Part shown: positions 21,701-32,586 of the stretch, one piece after another
Layout: each line of letters opens with the position of its first letter
How positions within the stretch are numbered: the stretch's first letter is position 1
NCBI RefSeq assembly: GCF_010093535.1
Contig: NW_022985184.1
Span: 399,993-463,992 of the forward strand
DNA: 64,000 nucleotides
Reading direction: 5' to 3'
From: Lindgomyces ingoldianus
Lineage: Eukaryota; Ascomycota; Dothideomycetes; Pleosporales; Lindgomycetaceae
Program-made: the position numbers and the translations under genes
The notes under the pieces: model-generated
Told to the model about the DNA's origin: nothing
Databases searched by the model: none
What the model saw: the letters and a program-made list of their open reading frames with translations, nothing else

Positions 21701-23008
21701 AGTGCACCGTCTCCAGTGGATGGAGTTGCTCGACGAGATATAGAAAACTTGGGCCTCAAAGGGTCGTCTTCAGGGGTTAGGCCGTCTGCACCTCTCCCTA
21801 AATCACTAAGACCAGGTTCGGGGATCATAGTGCTGAGATCGCTACAGCCTATAGAAACAGGAGTCCGACTAGGGTCCAGAGAGAGTTTTCCCCAATTAAC
21901 GGCGGTGTATTGTCCTTGTTCGATTTGTGGGTCCCCACTTGGAGAGACACCGGATGATGTTGTGGGTACGGGCGGAACTGCCGTAGTCGAGTCGTTCATT
22001 TCAAGCTTGCTTAAAGCAGACAGGGGCATACCGAGATCCAACCCAAACGTCCGTGCAGGAACGAAAGGCGTCTCTCTGACCTCCTGGAGTATCGCATCGC
22101 CCGGCAAAAGATTCGTTCGATTCTCCACGGTGACCCTTTTCGCTTCGTTCTCCTCAATCACAATCGCATCTTCAAGCTCTCTCCGAAGATGAAACAGGGT
22201 CATGACAGTTTCAGCGTCCCCGCCAGGAGCATTCGTAGGAGTGTCTCCAAGCGGTAGTGGTCTTGAGAGGCTTTCACGCTCATAAGCCATCCTCTGGTCT
22301 ACATTTTGAAGGGAGCGATTGAAAATAACCCAGTCCTTGTAGAGCTTCTCAGCCTCGGATGGTGCAGGAAGAGCATTGCGATTAGCTTCTGAACTGGGGT
22401 CAAGGGCATAATTGGAGTACATCTGCCTACCGAAGCTCGTTGAGGGAGCACAATCAAGGAGACGCTGGGTTTGCTTTACATCTTCTAGCCGAAGTCGGCT
22501 TTCAGAAGTTAGCGAAGTCTAGCGTAGGCCATGCCAAAGGTAGTATGCGTACAGCTGTAAGAAGCTTATGCACATTTGCAGCGCCTGGTAATTTCCAATG
22601 AGTTTCTTCCTGAGCTCATCAAGCTCTGTCTCCTTCCCAATATGCTTAATTGTGTACGTGAATCTCTCTACCGGCATCTTTTCGTTGTCGACATGATTGT
22701 TTGTGTAAGGCTTAAGGGTCTTTTCGCATTTGTGGAGAGTCTCATAGAAGTCAAGACCTGGGAAGGGCAACGGCTTGCCATACTCCTTCATCAACTCGTC
22801 AAGCTGGATGAGACAATGATGCAAAGTCGTGAACTCTTTAATAAGAGCCTCTGTCTCGCTCGCAGAGTTATATTTCGTATCTACAGAAATATCAGTGGAG
22901 TGCTTTTGTAATCTTTGGATTACTGCTCCCACCTTTAAAAGCAACGTAAATGCGGGTAGAATACTTCACCAACTCAACAACATCGAGCGGGCTGACACCA
23001 AACGACAT
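18709..23008 (-). CDS. Large fungal-specific protein (~1380 codons), one in-frame TAG
   Basis: Four exons join in frame: 23008-22933, 22880-19426, 19370-19116 and 19065-18709 (introns 52, 55 and 50 bp, all GT...AG). The start 'MSFGVSPLDVVELV' and the helical region after it (about 1-150) resemble the fungal N-terminal domains found ahead of NACHT/ankyrin and other self/non-self proteins. The rest is a long charged protein with a Ser/Pro/Glu-rich middle, a Cys pair near 'MCSECELVGTHLL', and conserved-looking C-terminal exons. I do not recognise the family. A single TAG at 22519-22521 interrupts an otherwise open frame ('YLWHGLR*TSLTSESRL'). It can arise from TGG or CAG by one C:G->T:A change. 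With the stop real, only an N-terminal piece of about 140 residues would be made; translation could restart at 22422. Sequencing error is possible. Confidence 0.6.
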
Positions 23009-23512
23009 AATTTGCGCTCGTACCTACGCTCAAGCGCAGCAAATGGCATGGGAAACTTCAGACCATGTAGTGAGGTTGTGATCAGTAGTGGAGAGCGATA
23101 TCGCATGTTCAGTTTCCGAAGATGTCACGCAGGCGTTAGTGAACTACAGTATCCAAAGGTTCTTTCTGCTCCGCTAGCAGTAGGAAGGGATGCGTTCTCT
23201 ATGCGCCAAGATCTGCGCCAAGATCTGCGCCACGACTGCGCCGCCATCCACCAAAAGGTGGGGCTAGGTGGCGCGGCTGGACTCTTACCCTGCCACTAGA
23301 ACCTTGAATTCATCTGAGCTTTCATGTACTGCGTCACCACCCTAAAGGGGAGTGAACCGACCGCCCTGGTTATACTCTTGTGCAATGGTGAATTCTGTAA
23401 CGTGGTTTACAAGTGAGCTGGCAACCTTAAAACTCACTAAGAAAAAGTAACAATCTGCACCTTAAAAATTTGATAGAAGATAAATAGACCTCAGATGTAA
23501 GTTATTAAGCTC
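23009..23512. other. Intergenic with a short tandem repeat
   Basis: No gene is seen. A 12-bp unit (GCGCCAAGATCT type) is repeated about two and a half times at roughly 23202-23232. This region separates the start of the large fungal-specific gene from the 3' end of the split metallopeptidase gene. Confidence 0.4.
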
Positions 23513-24690
23513 CTAGAGCTTTAGATTTAGTAGTTCACTAAACCTAACCGATTGAGCGGTGGTACCATTGTCGTTGAACACGCCAAAGGATGTAGGCGAT
23601 GTTATGGGCCGGTCTATGTCTTTGACTTCGGGAAATCGAGGGTAGTCGCCTGCGCGCGAAGTTGCCCACACCGCGAGAGCGTATTGGGCGAGGTTGTCGG
23701 CTGTAGGCCCCGTGTGGGTTTTGGTTAGTATGGATTGTGCTAGGTTGGTTTGGTTGGGGGCAGATGGGGAATAGATCATCAAAGTAATCATGTACAAGTG
23801 GATGGAATGGAGAGTTCATTCATGGCTTCATACCGTTTGTAGCGACTCAGAGCCCTGTATTGATGGTCCACTGAGCCAACGTCTTGGTGTACTGAGGCCC
23901 GTACACCTTGACGTTCATCGGCTCTCCCGTGACGGGGCTCCTGATTCTGATCGTGGGGTCGTATATATGTTTGACGCGGTGTTTGGTCACTTCCCTGGGC
24001 ATGGCGTTAATATGGAAGAGTTCGTGGAGCGCTACATAGCCTAGGATTTGGTGGTGTCAGTAGTCGTACTTGGATACATTTTGGTGTTGAGATTCGGAAT
24101 TTGATAAAAGAACGACGAGAGGAAACAAAACAAAACCATACTGACCGCGACATTGGTAATTATTCAGATCTAACCGTCCCTCGGACCCGGCAGGAAAGCC
24201 CTTGATGTTTTTGTTCATTCTGTCATTACATGTGTCGAGATCGAAGAAACTCGGACAGAAGTTTATCGTTGCGACAGTGATTTGGTCGTGATTGGTTGTA
24301 TATACTGCAGCAGGCAGGATCCATCTCACCACGTCATATTGTCCGTCGTCGCCCCTTCTCAAAACAGGATGCCAGCATCGGCTGTTACCTACTCGTATAG
24401 TCAGAATCAGGGTCGCGAACGCTGCGCATCAATACGTCTGCGCTGATGTAAGGCACTGGTTACCAACGTACATCTATACTCCCACTCGGGCTTGGTCCTT
24501 CCAGGGCATGTCAGCTCTGAACGCCGTAAGTAAGCATCGCAGTGGGCTTCGATACGTCAGGAGAGGAGCGGCCCGTCGTCCTTCCCCGTCTCGATATTCT
24601 TAAGAATGGGTTAGCAGGAAGAAACCCTAACAAATCTTAGAGCTATTTCAAACAAAATATGTATTCTCTCTCTACTCTACAGAATTCGAG
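23513..24690 (-). pseudogene. Secreted zinc metallopeptidase, 3' (C-terminal) half of a split gene
   Basis: On the minus strand an exon ending 'DLNNYQCR' (about 24147) joins across a clean intron (GTCAGT...CCTAG) to 'GYVALHELFHI' (about 24044-24010), which contains the HExxH zinc motif. After it come 'YDPTIRIRSPVTG', 'YGPQYTKTLAQWTINTG', and, after another likely intron, 'DNLAQYALAVWA' ending near 23513. This order resembles fungal M35-like (deuterolysin/lysine-specific type) peptidases, where HExxH is followed by 'ADNYAxxA'. Upstream at 24600-24360 further decayed exon pieces are visible. The 5' end of the gene lies at 32091-32586, on the far side of a 7.4-kb transposon insertion. A TGA after 'TINTGL' and shifts upstream show additional decay. 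Confidence 0.65.
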
Positions 24691-26528
24691 TACTGTGTTT
24701 TAGCGTGTAATGCACGGCCTCGCGTAATGCATGGTTCTGCGCGAAGCTGTCAAAACTTCAACCACCTCTCTCTTAACCAATATGGGCAGTATTAAGGCTG
24801 CTTTAGAGTCACTAAAATTGCTAAAACCTAGAGAATTACTAAATTATGCTGCAGTAGCTAGGCAGTATAGCGTTAATTAATCTACGCTTTTAAGGCGTTA
24901 CTAACGCGTTACCTGCCTGCGTGCAGAGAAACTTAAAAATTAGTAACTACTTAGCCTAGTGCAGAAGAAAGAGCTAGTAGAGTATATTAATAAGCTTTAC
25001 ATAAAAGGTCTATTCTTTTTAAGACAGATAATTTAAAATTTTATAATAAAAATAAGTAGTAGGTAAGCTAGTAAAAGCTAGGTTAATTAATTTATTAAAA
25101 GGCACTCTATTAACTTATTATCTTAATAGACATCTAGCATAGACGCTGCGCGTAACAAAGCTAACTTAGCATTTAAGTACTTGCTATATTTTAAGCTTGT
25201 ACGCAAAAAAATTAAGCAATATAGCATAGAACCACAGCATACCTATAATATAAATAAAAAAGGCTTCTTAATTAGAGTACTATTAAAAATAAAGCAAATC
25301 TTCTCTAGATAGTAGTATAAGCAAGGTATTAAGCAGCAGCTTATATAGAATAGTAATTATAAGTAAATTATAATAATAGCTTATATCTGCGCTAATAGTA
25401 GCTTTCTTATGCTTACACTAATCTACTAAGCTATTTTTAACTATATATAAGACTCTTAGCTATAAAATTTTAACTTTTTTAAGCATTAAGCTTTCTTTAC
25501 TTTATTACTTATAAGTTAGATAAATAATAAACTAGGCTTAGCATAGCTTAAACATATGTTTAATTATAAGACTAAGGTAAAGGCATAATAAGCGTACTAA
25601 CTTTTGTTCTTAGATAGCTATAGATTACATGTTTTAATAGAGTTTATTAAGTACTGTAACAATAATAAGATTCTTCTAGCTGTATACCTGCTACATGCAA
25701 CCTATACACTGCAGCCTCTTAATGTCTGCATGTTTAAACCTTTTTTGTTAGCCTACTTAGCTAAGCTAGCTAGCTTTATAGATAAATGCTAGAGACTATT
25801 ATTAATTAAAAAGAAAAACTTTTATAGCATGTTTAATAAGGCCTAGAAAATATTTTTTAAGCATAAAACTATTTTTAGTGCTTTTAAAGTAACTAGTTTA
25901 TTACTATTTAAGCTGTAAGTAGTCTTAGATTAATTTTACTATAAGTAAAAAAAGCAACTATTCTCTAGTAAAAGCACTAGCTTAGCACTTAGTGCAAAGA
26001 ATTAAAAAAAGGTTAAAGGCTTTTTAAATAAGGTTGTTAGTAATTTTTATAAAAAAAATATATAAAAGCTTAAAAAAACTATTTAGTTATTTTTAGTGTA
26101 TTACATCTTTCTCTAGCGTAAGCTTAAGCAGGTTAAAGATGCGCTAATTAATAAGAAGAAGCGCTGCTAGTGTAGTAAGCCTCTTCTACTAGAAGCACCT
26201 TTAAAATATTATAGTAGTGCAACCTTTTAGTCCCTAAATAAGGTCTAAAAAGCATATAATTATTAAGTATAAAAAGATGCTAAAAAGAAGGCTTTATAGC
26301 TTTAAAAATAAAAAAAGGTAAAGTATAAAAAAGTAAAGAAAGCTAAAAAGGCGCGCACAGTTAAAGAAAAGAGGCATAAAGTAGTAATAGTAAAGAAGGC
26401 TTACCTACAGAAGCTTAAGACAAAAGCAGCTTAACAAGAGAAGGCAGAGTTTACCTAGCAGGTTAATTAACAGCTTAAAAATAACCTCTAGTAGGCAATA
26501 AAGGGTAAGCAGAAAGCTCCTACGCCTA

Positions 26529-26846
26529 TGTCACAATTATGCACGAGTAAGGTTATAGAGCTTCACAGAGGTCTAGTTTAATTACTATGTGAGGTATTAT
26601 AGTAGGTACAAGACGTTGTGTGAGGAACAAGAAAGTTTAAGAGAAAATTAGTAATTAAATACTTAGCTTAGAAGTCTAAGCACTTTAGGTATAAATTAAG
26701 CCTATTTTAGGTTTAGTTAGTGTTAAGGCAGTTTATGCTTAAGTTTATATCTATATTATATTATGTTTATGTTAAACGTGCACTAATAATACTCTAGTAC
26801 GCGTCTAATACAGTTATGTCTAGGATCTAGAGAGGATACTGTGACA
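26529..26846 (-). repeat. LTR (downstream copy) of the gypsy element
   Basis: 318 bp, begins TGTCACAATTATGCAC and ends GATACTGTGACA. It pairs with 31487-31804. Its outer (left) half has fewer C:G->T:A changes than its inner half. Confidence 0.9.
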
Positions 26847-27220
26847 GTACTCCCCCCCTTATTAAAAAGGGAATCCTTTACATTAGTAGTTCTAGCATTA
26901 AGTTGTCTTTATTAGAGTATAGGTTTAGTTTAGATAGGTATTAGGCGTAGAATTAGGTTACTGCAGAGTTCTCTTACAAGGCTTTTACAGGTTTCTATAA
27001 TAGTTTGTTGTATCTAGTCTATTTTATAAGGTATTTATAAATACATTTCTTTTTATTAAACTAGATCTATTTAATGTCTTTTATAACATATTCTAGTTTA
27101 TTATTTATAATAACAGGTTTAGGTGGTAGGTTTAGCTGTCTAGGTAGATAGTTAGATTTAAAGGCTGCTTAGCGCAGCAATAATACGTAGAACACAGGGT
27201 GTATCTTTATGCTGTTAGGT

Positions 27221-28005
27221 NNNNNNNNNNNNNNNNNNNNNNNNNNNNNNNNNNNNNNNNNNNNNNNNNNNNNNNNNNNNNNNNNNNNNNNNNNNNNNNN
27301 NNNNNNNNNNNNNNNNNNNNNNNNNNNNNNNNNNNNNNNNNNNNNNNNNNNNNNNNNNNNNNNNNNNNNNNNNNNNNNNNNNNNNNNNNNNNNNNNNNNN
27401 NNNNNNNNNNNNNNNNNNNNNNNNNNNNNNNNNNNNNNNNNNNNNNNNNNNNNNNNNNNNNNNNNNNNNNNNNNNNNNNNNNNNNNNNNNNNNNNNNNNN
27501 NNNNNNNNNNNNNNNNNNNNNNNNNNNNNNNNNNNNNNNNNNNNNNNNNNNNNNNNNNNNNNNNNNNNNNNNNNNNNNNNNNNNNNNNNNNNNNNNNNNN
27601 NNNNNNNNNNNNNNNNNNNNNNNNNNNNNNNNNNNNNNNNNNNNNNNNNNNNNNNNNNNNNNNNNNNNNNNNNNNNNNNNNNNNNNNNNNNNNNNNNNNN
27701 NNNNNNNNNNNNNNNNNNNNNNNNNNNNNNNNNNNNNNNNNNNNNNNNNNNNNNNNNNNNNNNNNNNNNNNNNNNNNNNNNNNNNNNNNNNNNNNNNNNN
27801 NNNNNNNNNNNNNNNNNNNNNNNNNNNNNNNNNNNNNNNNNNNNNNNNNNNNNNNNNNNNNNNNNNNNNNNNNNNNNNNNNNNNNNNNNNNNNNNNNNNN
27901 NNNNNNNNNNNNNNNNNNNNNNNNNNNNNNNNNNNNNNNNNNNNNNNNNNNNNNNNNNNNNNNNNNNNNNNNNNNNNNNNNNNNNNNNNNNNNNNNNNNN
28001 NNNNN
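27221..28005. other. Assembly gap (785 N)
   Basis: Undetermined bases inside the retrotransposon. The true length is unknown; apparent long open frames across it are artefacts. Confidence 0.99.
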
Positions 28006-31000
28006 ATTATCTAATTTATTTTATTTAGGTTAAGGTCTAAAAATAGCTTAAGTTAAAGTAAAGTTTAGTGTTAAGCCTTTTACACTTTTTTCTAAGCAAG
28101 GATGTTTTAGAATTACTTTATAAAAGCATCTAATTTCTCTCTGTTTTAACTAGAACAATAAGTAATCTTAAAATTAAAACAAAATAAGTATTTAAACTAA
28201 TAGGCTTATTAGTAGCTAAGTTATTTTATAGTTATAAAGTACTATAAGTTCTTATAGTTAAATAGAACCTATATTAGATGCGCTACACTTTCTAGTTTAG
28301 GTTGCTATTATTTAAAGCAGCATACTATAGTAAGCAATTCTTTATTATAGATCTTATAATTACTTTCTGCAGAACTTATTCTTTTTAAAAAGTATGTAAT
28401 AGGCCTAATAGTCCTATCTAGCTTAGTCTAGAAGAGAACTCCTGCTACTACGTAGTCTAAGGCATTAGCTTCTACAAGTATTAGTAGTTTAAAGTTAAAG
28501 TAGCAGAGTATTAAAGCTTTAGTAAAGGCTTTTTTTAGCTAGTTAAAAAACTATTAGTAATTTAAGTTAAAGTTAAATTAAACTTTTTTTTTAGTAAGTG
28601 TAATTATAGAGCTTACTAGCTGCAAAAAGTTGTTAATAAATTATTAATAAAAGTTAGTAAATTTTATAAAAGCTTAAATATCTTTTATGTCTTTTAAGTA
28701 TTGCTAATCTAGCATAGTCTAAACCTTAATAGGGTCTATTTAGATGCTATCTATAGAGATTACATATTCTAAATATATAACCTTTAATTAGTAGAACTTA
28801 TATTTATCTATGTTAAGTTACAAACCTGCTTCTTCTATAGCCTTTAGCACTAGGTGTACATGCTGTTTATGCTCTAAAAGGCTATTACTGTAGATTAGAA
28901 TATTATTAATATACATAGTGCAGAACACATCTAGGTAGGGTTAAAGTAAGTTATTTATAAAATGTTAAAAAGTACTAGGCGTATTAGCTAAGCTAAAGGG
29001 CATTACTAGGTACTTAAATAGTCTATATTAGGTCTAAAATGCTATTAGCTACTTATTACCTTTTACTATCTTTAGCTTATTAAAGGTAGCAATAATATTT
29101 AACTTTATAAAATACTTTACTTTACTTAGTTAGCTTAAGGTTTTCTATAAAAAAAAAATTAAGTATTAGTTTTTAATAGTAATAGTATTTAGTCTTTAGT
29201 AGTTAATATAGAATTAAAGCCTACTCCTAGGTTTCTTTACAAATAGTATAGGTAACACTACTAGTAAAAAGCTAGCTTAAATAAACCCTTTTTTTAAGTT
29301 CTTATTAAGGTATTTTTAAAGCACTTTTAATTTATTTAGTAACATCTTATATAGTAGCCTATAACTAAGTTGTTTACTAGGCTTAAAAGTTATCTAGTAA
29401 TTATATAGACATTATATTAAAAGCTTATTAGACTTATCTTAGAAAAAAACATGTAATAAGTTATAGTAGTCTTAAAAGACTATTATCTTTAAGTTAGTAT
29501 GTTTTTAAAGAGCTAAAGCTTAGTCTATATTAGAAATTATAACTATGTAGATTTTATAATCTAGTTATTAAGCTAGAGTTATAAATAGAGCAGGTCCTAT
29601 GTAGCAGATGTCTATCTGCTATTTAAGTCCTAGTTTATGTCTAAATTAGGTAAGTAAAAGTTCTTTAAAAGCTTCCTTTTCTTTAGGTTTAAGTAGTTAT
29701 TAAATTATTTTACATAGCCTATTTTAGTAAAAGGCCTAGCTTATTAGCCTTACTTAGGTAGTTCTTTTTTAAGTTATTAAAAAGTAGGTCTAAAGACCTT
29801 TTATATTAAGTGCTATTTAGGTGTTATTTAAGTGTAAGTGTAAGCATATATCTTAGCATTAAAAAAAGTTAAAGTTTAGAACTTACTCTTAGTAATTAAA
29901 GGCAACTTTATGCTAATACAGCTATAGTTGTTCTAGGATTAAGTTATAACATTCTATGTTTATTACATAAAGTTTAATCTACTTCTTATAGTGTTAGTAA
30001 GTAATTATAATAGTTATAGTATAAAAGATAAAACCTTTTTTAAGTTATTTTCTATTAAATCTAGTTAAGTAAATTATTTAAGTAAGTAGTATTAATTAAA
30101 GATTTAGTTTACACGCTAGTTTTTTATTAATGTAACCTATACTATTTACTCCTAAGTTAATAAAAGCTTATATTAAGGCTAATATAGTTTTTTATTATAA
30201 ACATATAGAAATATTAACTTAGTACTTCTAGTTATTAGTAAGGGACTTAGCTTATAAGTTAGTAAAGATCTAGTGTTAAATTAGTTCTAGGGGGCAACTT
30301 AGCCCTAAAACAAGCCTTTTTACAGGCTTCTACTGCTATAGCTGCAGCTACGTTAAAAGTAGCAAAAGAGATTAGAGCTTAAATATAAGTTAAAGCCCTT
30401 ATAAAAATAAAATTAAAATAGTAAAAATTTTTAATAAGTACTAGCAGCGCTACTTATGTAGACTTAAAGAAAAGAAATAGAGTAGTTTTAGAAAATATAA
30501 CTATACTTACTACACTTAAAATATTAACTTTTCTTTTTATAATTTTTATGCTTTTTAAAACTAACTAAAGCATAATTTAAATTAATTTTTATTATGTTAA
30601 AGTCCTTATTTATAACTGCGCTAGTTTAGAAGTGTATTAGGGCTTGTATAAGAAGGAACCTTATGTTATTATTATAAGTAGCAATTAGGTTTACATACGC
30701 GTTAAGGTTGTTTAGAAGGGGTTCTCCTACTATAGCGCGTTACAGTTTAGTTAAGAGGGAGTTATATAAGGCTGTAATTAAACTTATCTTATTTAGGCTT
30801 ATATTAAATGCAAGTTAGTAAAACTTAGTAAAGTGTAAAGTAAAACTTTTTTTTTTTATTATAAAGTGTTTAGGCAACTTAGGGCTGTTAACTTTTTATT
30901 TAAGTTTCTATAAGTTACTTATAAGAACACTATAAATTAATCTAAGTTAATAATATCTTTATTTATTAGTAAGTTAATTAAGGCTGTTATATTATAGTTA

Positions 31001-31486
31001 AGTTAAAAGTAGGCATATAGTAACTAGAAGTGTTTAAAAGGGAATTAGTCTACATTTTCTTTAAGTTTATATTAAAGCTTATATAAAAAGAAAAGTAAGT
31101 CTTTTTATTTTCTATTAAATAGTAGAGGATTAAAAAGTTAGTTAGATTTTATTACTAAGTTAAAAAAGTTATAAGTTGTAAGTAGTGTTAGGCAGAAAAG
31201 AGTTAAGCTATCTTTAGACTTCTAAGTAGGCTTTAAAGCTAGTAAGTTCTTAGTTCTTACTACTATAACAAAAGTTAAGGCAGAAATAGACTACTTAATA
31301 ATATAAAGCTATTTTTTAAAGTTCTTTTAAAAAGCTTTAAAGCTTATAACATAGTAGCTTTTTTATAAAGTAAGCGCTTTTTAAAAGGCTTTTTAGCTTA
31401 CTTTAATAGCTTAAAGTTATGTAAGTACTAAGCTTATTAGATTAGATTTAAAGGCTATTCTTAGCTAAAGTTTTAATATAACATAA

Positions 31487-31804
31487 TGTTATAATTATGC
31501 ACAAGTAAGGTTATAGAGCTTTACAGAGGTCTAGTTTAATTACTATATAAGGTATTATAGTAGGTACAAGACATTATGTAAGAAATAGAAAAGTTTAGAA
31601 AAAAATTAGTAATTAAATACTTAGCTTAAAAGTCTAAGCACTTTAAGTATAAATTAAGCCTGTTCTAGGTTTAGTTAGTGTTAAGGCAGTTTATGCTTAA
31701 GTTTATGTCTGTGTTGTGTTGTGTTTATGTCAGACGTGCACTAATAATACTCCAGTACGCGTCTAATACGGTTATGTCTGGGATCCGGGGAGGATACCGT
31801 GACA
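31487..31804 (-). repeat. LTR (upstream copy) of the gypsy element
   Basis: 318 bp, begins TGTTATAATTATGCAC and ends GATACCGTGACA. Its outer (right) half retains GTCTGTGTTGTGTTGTG and GGGATCCGGGG, where the other copy has TATATTATATTATG and AGGATCTAGAG. Confidence 0.9.
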
Positions 31805-32090
31805 GCCTATTACTAGTACGCTAGAGGATTTTAATAATAATGCAGCATTAAATAAAAAGAGGGAGCTAGCATTAGGCAGGACTTAACATAGCAGGCAAAT
31901 TAACCTCCTTATAAGGTATTGCATATAAATTATTACTAGGAATAGAATCTATAGCATTTAATTAGTATTATAACAAAAAATCTATATAATTTATAATTTA
32001 TGTAAGTCTCTAGAGCTTTAAAAGTAAAAGGCGCAGATTGCTAAAATCATGCATTACGCGAGGCCGTGCATTACGCGCTAAAACATGGTA

Positions 32091-32586
32091 ATCTATAAGA
32101 TAAACGTACCTTGAATCTCCGACTGATATGCTTCGTTGTTGTTCTCGGACCCGAGATAATCACGTGTCGCCTACATCCACGGCCAGTCAGAGTCAGAGCT
32201 AAAATTCAGACGGAGAGGAAAGTAATAAATGCGAAGGAGTGAAATGAAATATGGCGCAAGATTATGAAAGATAATAAAGATGATTAGAAGATTTGTGCAG
32301 AGAAAACCAAATCTCTTACAGGAGCCTTCTAATCGACGTCCATGTTCACGGCTTTGCCTAGCATAAGCATCTCACTCCACGCACCTCTGATGGCGGACTC
32401 GTTCGCTGCGCTACATCCCTACCATCCTTCAAAATGGATAGCTGATAGGTTGACATCTTGTCTCGATGTTAGGTAGCTGGACAGCCCTTCCGAGTCCTCC
32501 TGGACAGTTGGAAGAGCGAGTATTGGGGTGGCTATGAGCGAAAGAGGGACAATTGTAGCGCCCAAAGACAAGAAGTTCGGAGCCAT
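32091..32586 (-). pseudogene. Secreted zinc metallopeptidase, 5' (N-terminal) half of a split gene
   Basis: The ATG at 32586 starts a strong signal peptide ('MAPNFLSLGATIVPLSLIA' then 'TPILALP'). Next come 'SSYLTSRQDVNLSAIHFEG' and, after a TAG at 32419-32421, 'GCSAANESAIRGAWSEMLML' and 'GKAVNMDVD', then a second TAG. A likely intron (GTAAGA...TTTTAG) leads to 'DYLGSENNNEAYQSEIQ', followed by a GTACGT donor only about 20 bp from the pogo insertion point. The composition and order (signal peptide, Cys, helical stretch, 'DY-G...N..Y...IQ') fit the N-terminus expected for the HELFH peptidase whose C-terminal half is at 23513-24690 on the same strand. I infer one ancestral gene, interrupted inside an intron. 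Confidence 0.6.

Larger units (their letters stand above)
26529..31804 (-). mobile_element. Ty3/gypsy LTR retrotransposon nested in the pogo element
   Basis: The element has two direct 318-bp LTRs (26529-26846 and 31487-31804, TG...CA) and 5-bp target duplications GCCTA (26524-26528 and 31805-31809). A C-rich run just inside the left LTR (about 26852-26858) is a polypurine tract on the minus strand, so transcription runs right to left. On the minus strand near 28930-28885 a reverse-transcriptase core reads 'YINNILIYS', the RIP-altered form of Y-x-DD-x-L, and near 28520-28380 RNase H-like sequence follows ('LVEANALDYVVAGVLF'). All frames are full of stops. About 785 bp of pol or integrase sequence are missing in the assembly gap. 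The element is dead. Confidence 0.88.
24693..32088 (+). mobile_element. pogo/Fot1-type DNA transposon, RIP-degraded, split by an LTR retrotransposon
   Basis: Terminal inverted repeats (core TTTTAGCG, continuing TAATGCACGGCCTCGCG) lie at 24693-24733 and about 32048-32088, flanked by TA on both sides. The plus strand begins a transposase at 24782 ('MGSIKAALESLKLLKPREL', typical of the N-terminal psq-type helix-turn-helix of Fot1/Tan1 elements). Stops appear from about codon 33. Around 25604-25792 a frame survives with 'FIKYCNNNKILLAVYLLHA' and 'TLQPLNVCMFKP', matching the DDE region of pogo-family transposases. A Ty3/gypsy element occupies 26529-31804; without it and its 5-bp duplication the element is about 2.1 kb, a normal pogo/Fot1 length. 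The transposase is non-functional. Confidence 0.85.

Noticed and set aside
23202..23232. Short tandem repeats considered as a CRISPR-like array
   Set aside because: Unit of 12 bp repeated fewer than three times, no spacers, eukaryotic genome.
27199..28033. Two apparent open frames of more than 270 codons
   Set aside because: They consist almost entirely of N bases in the assembly gap.
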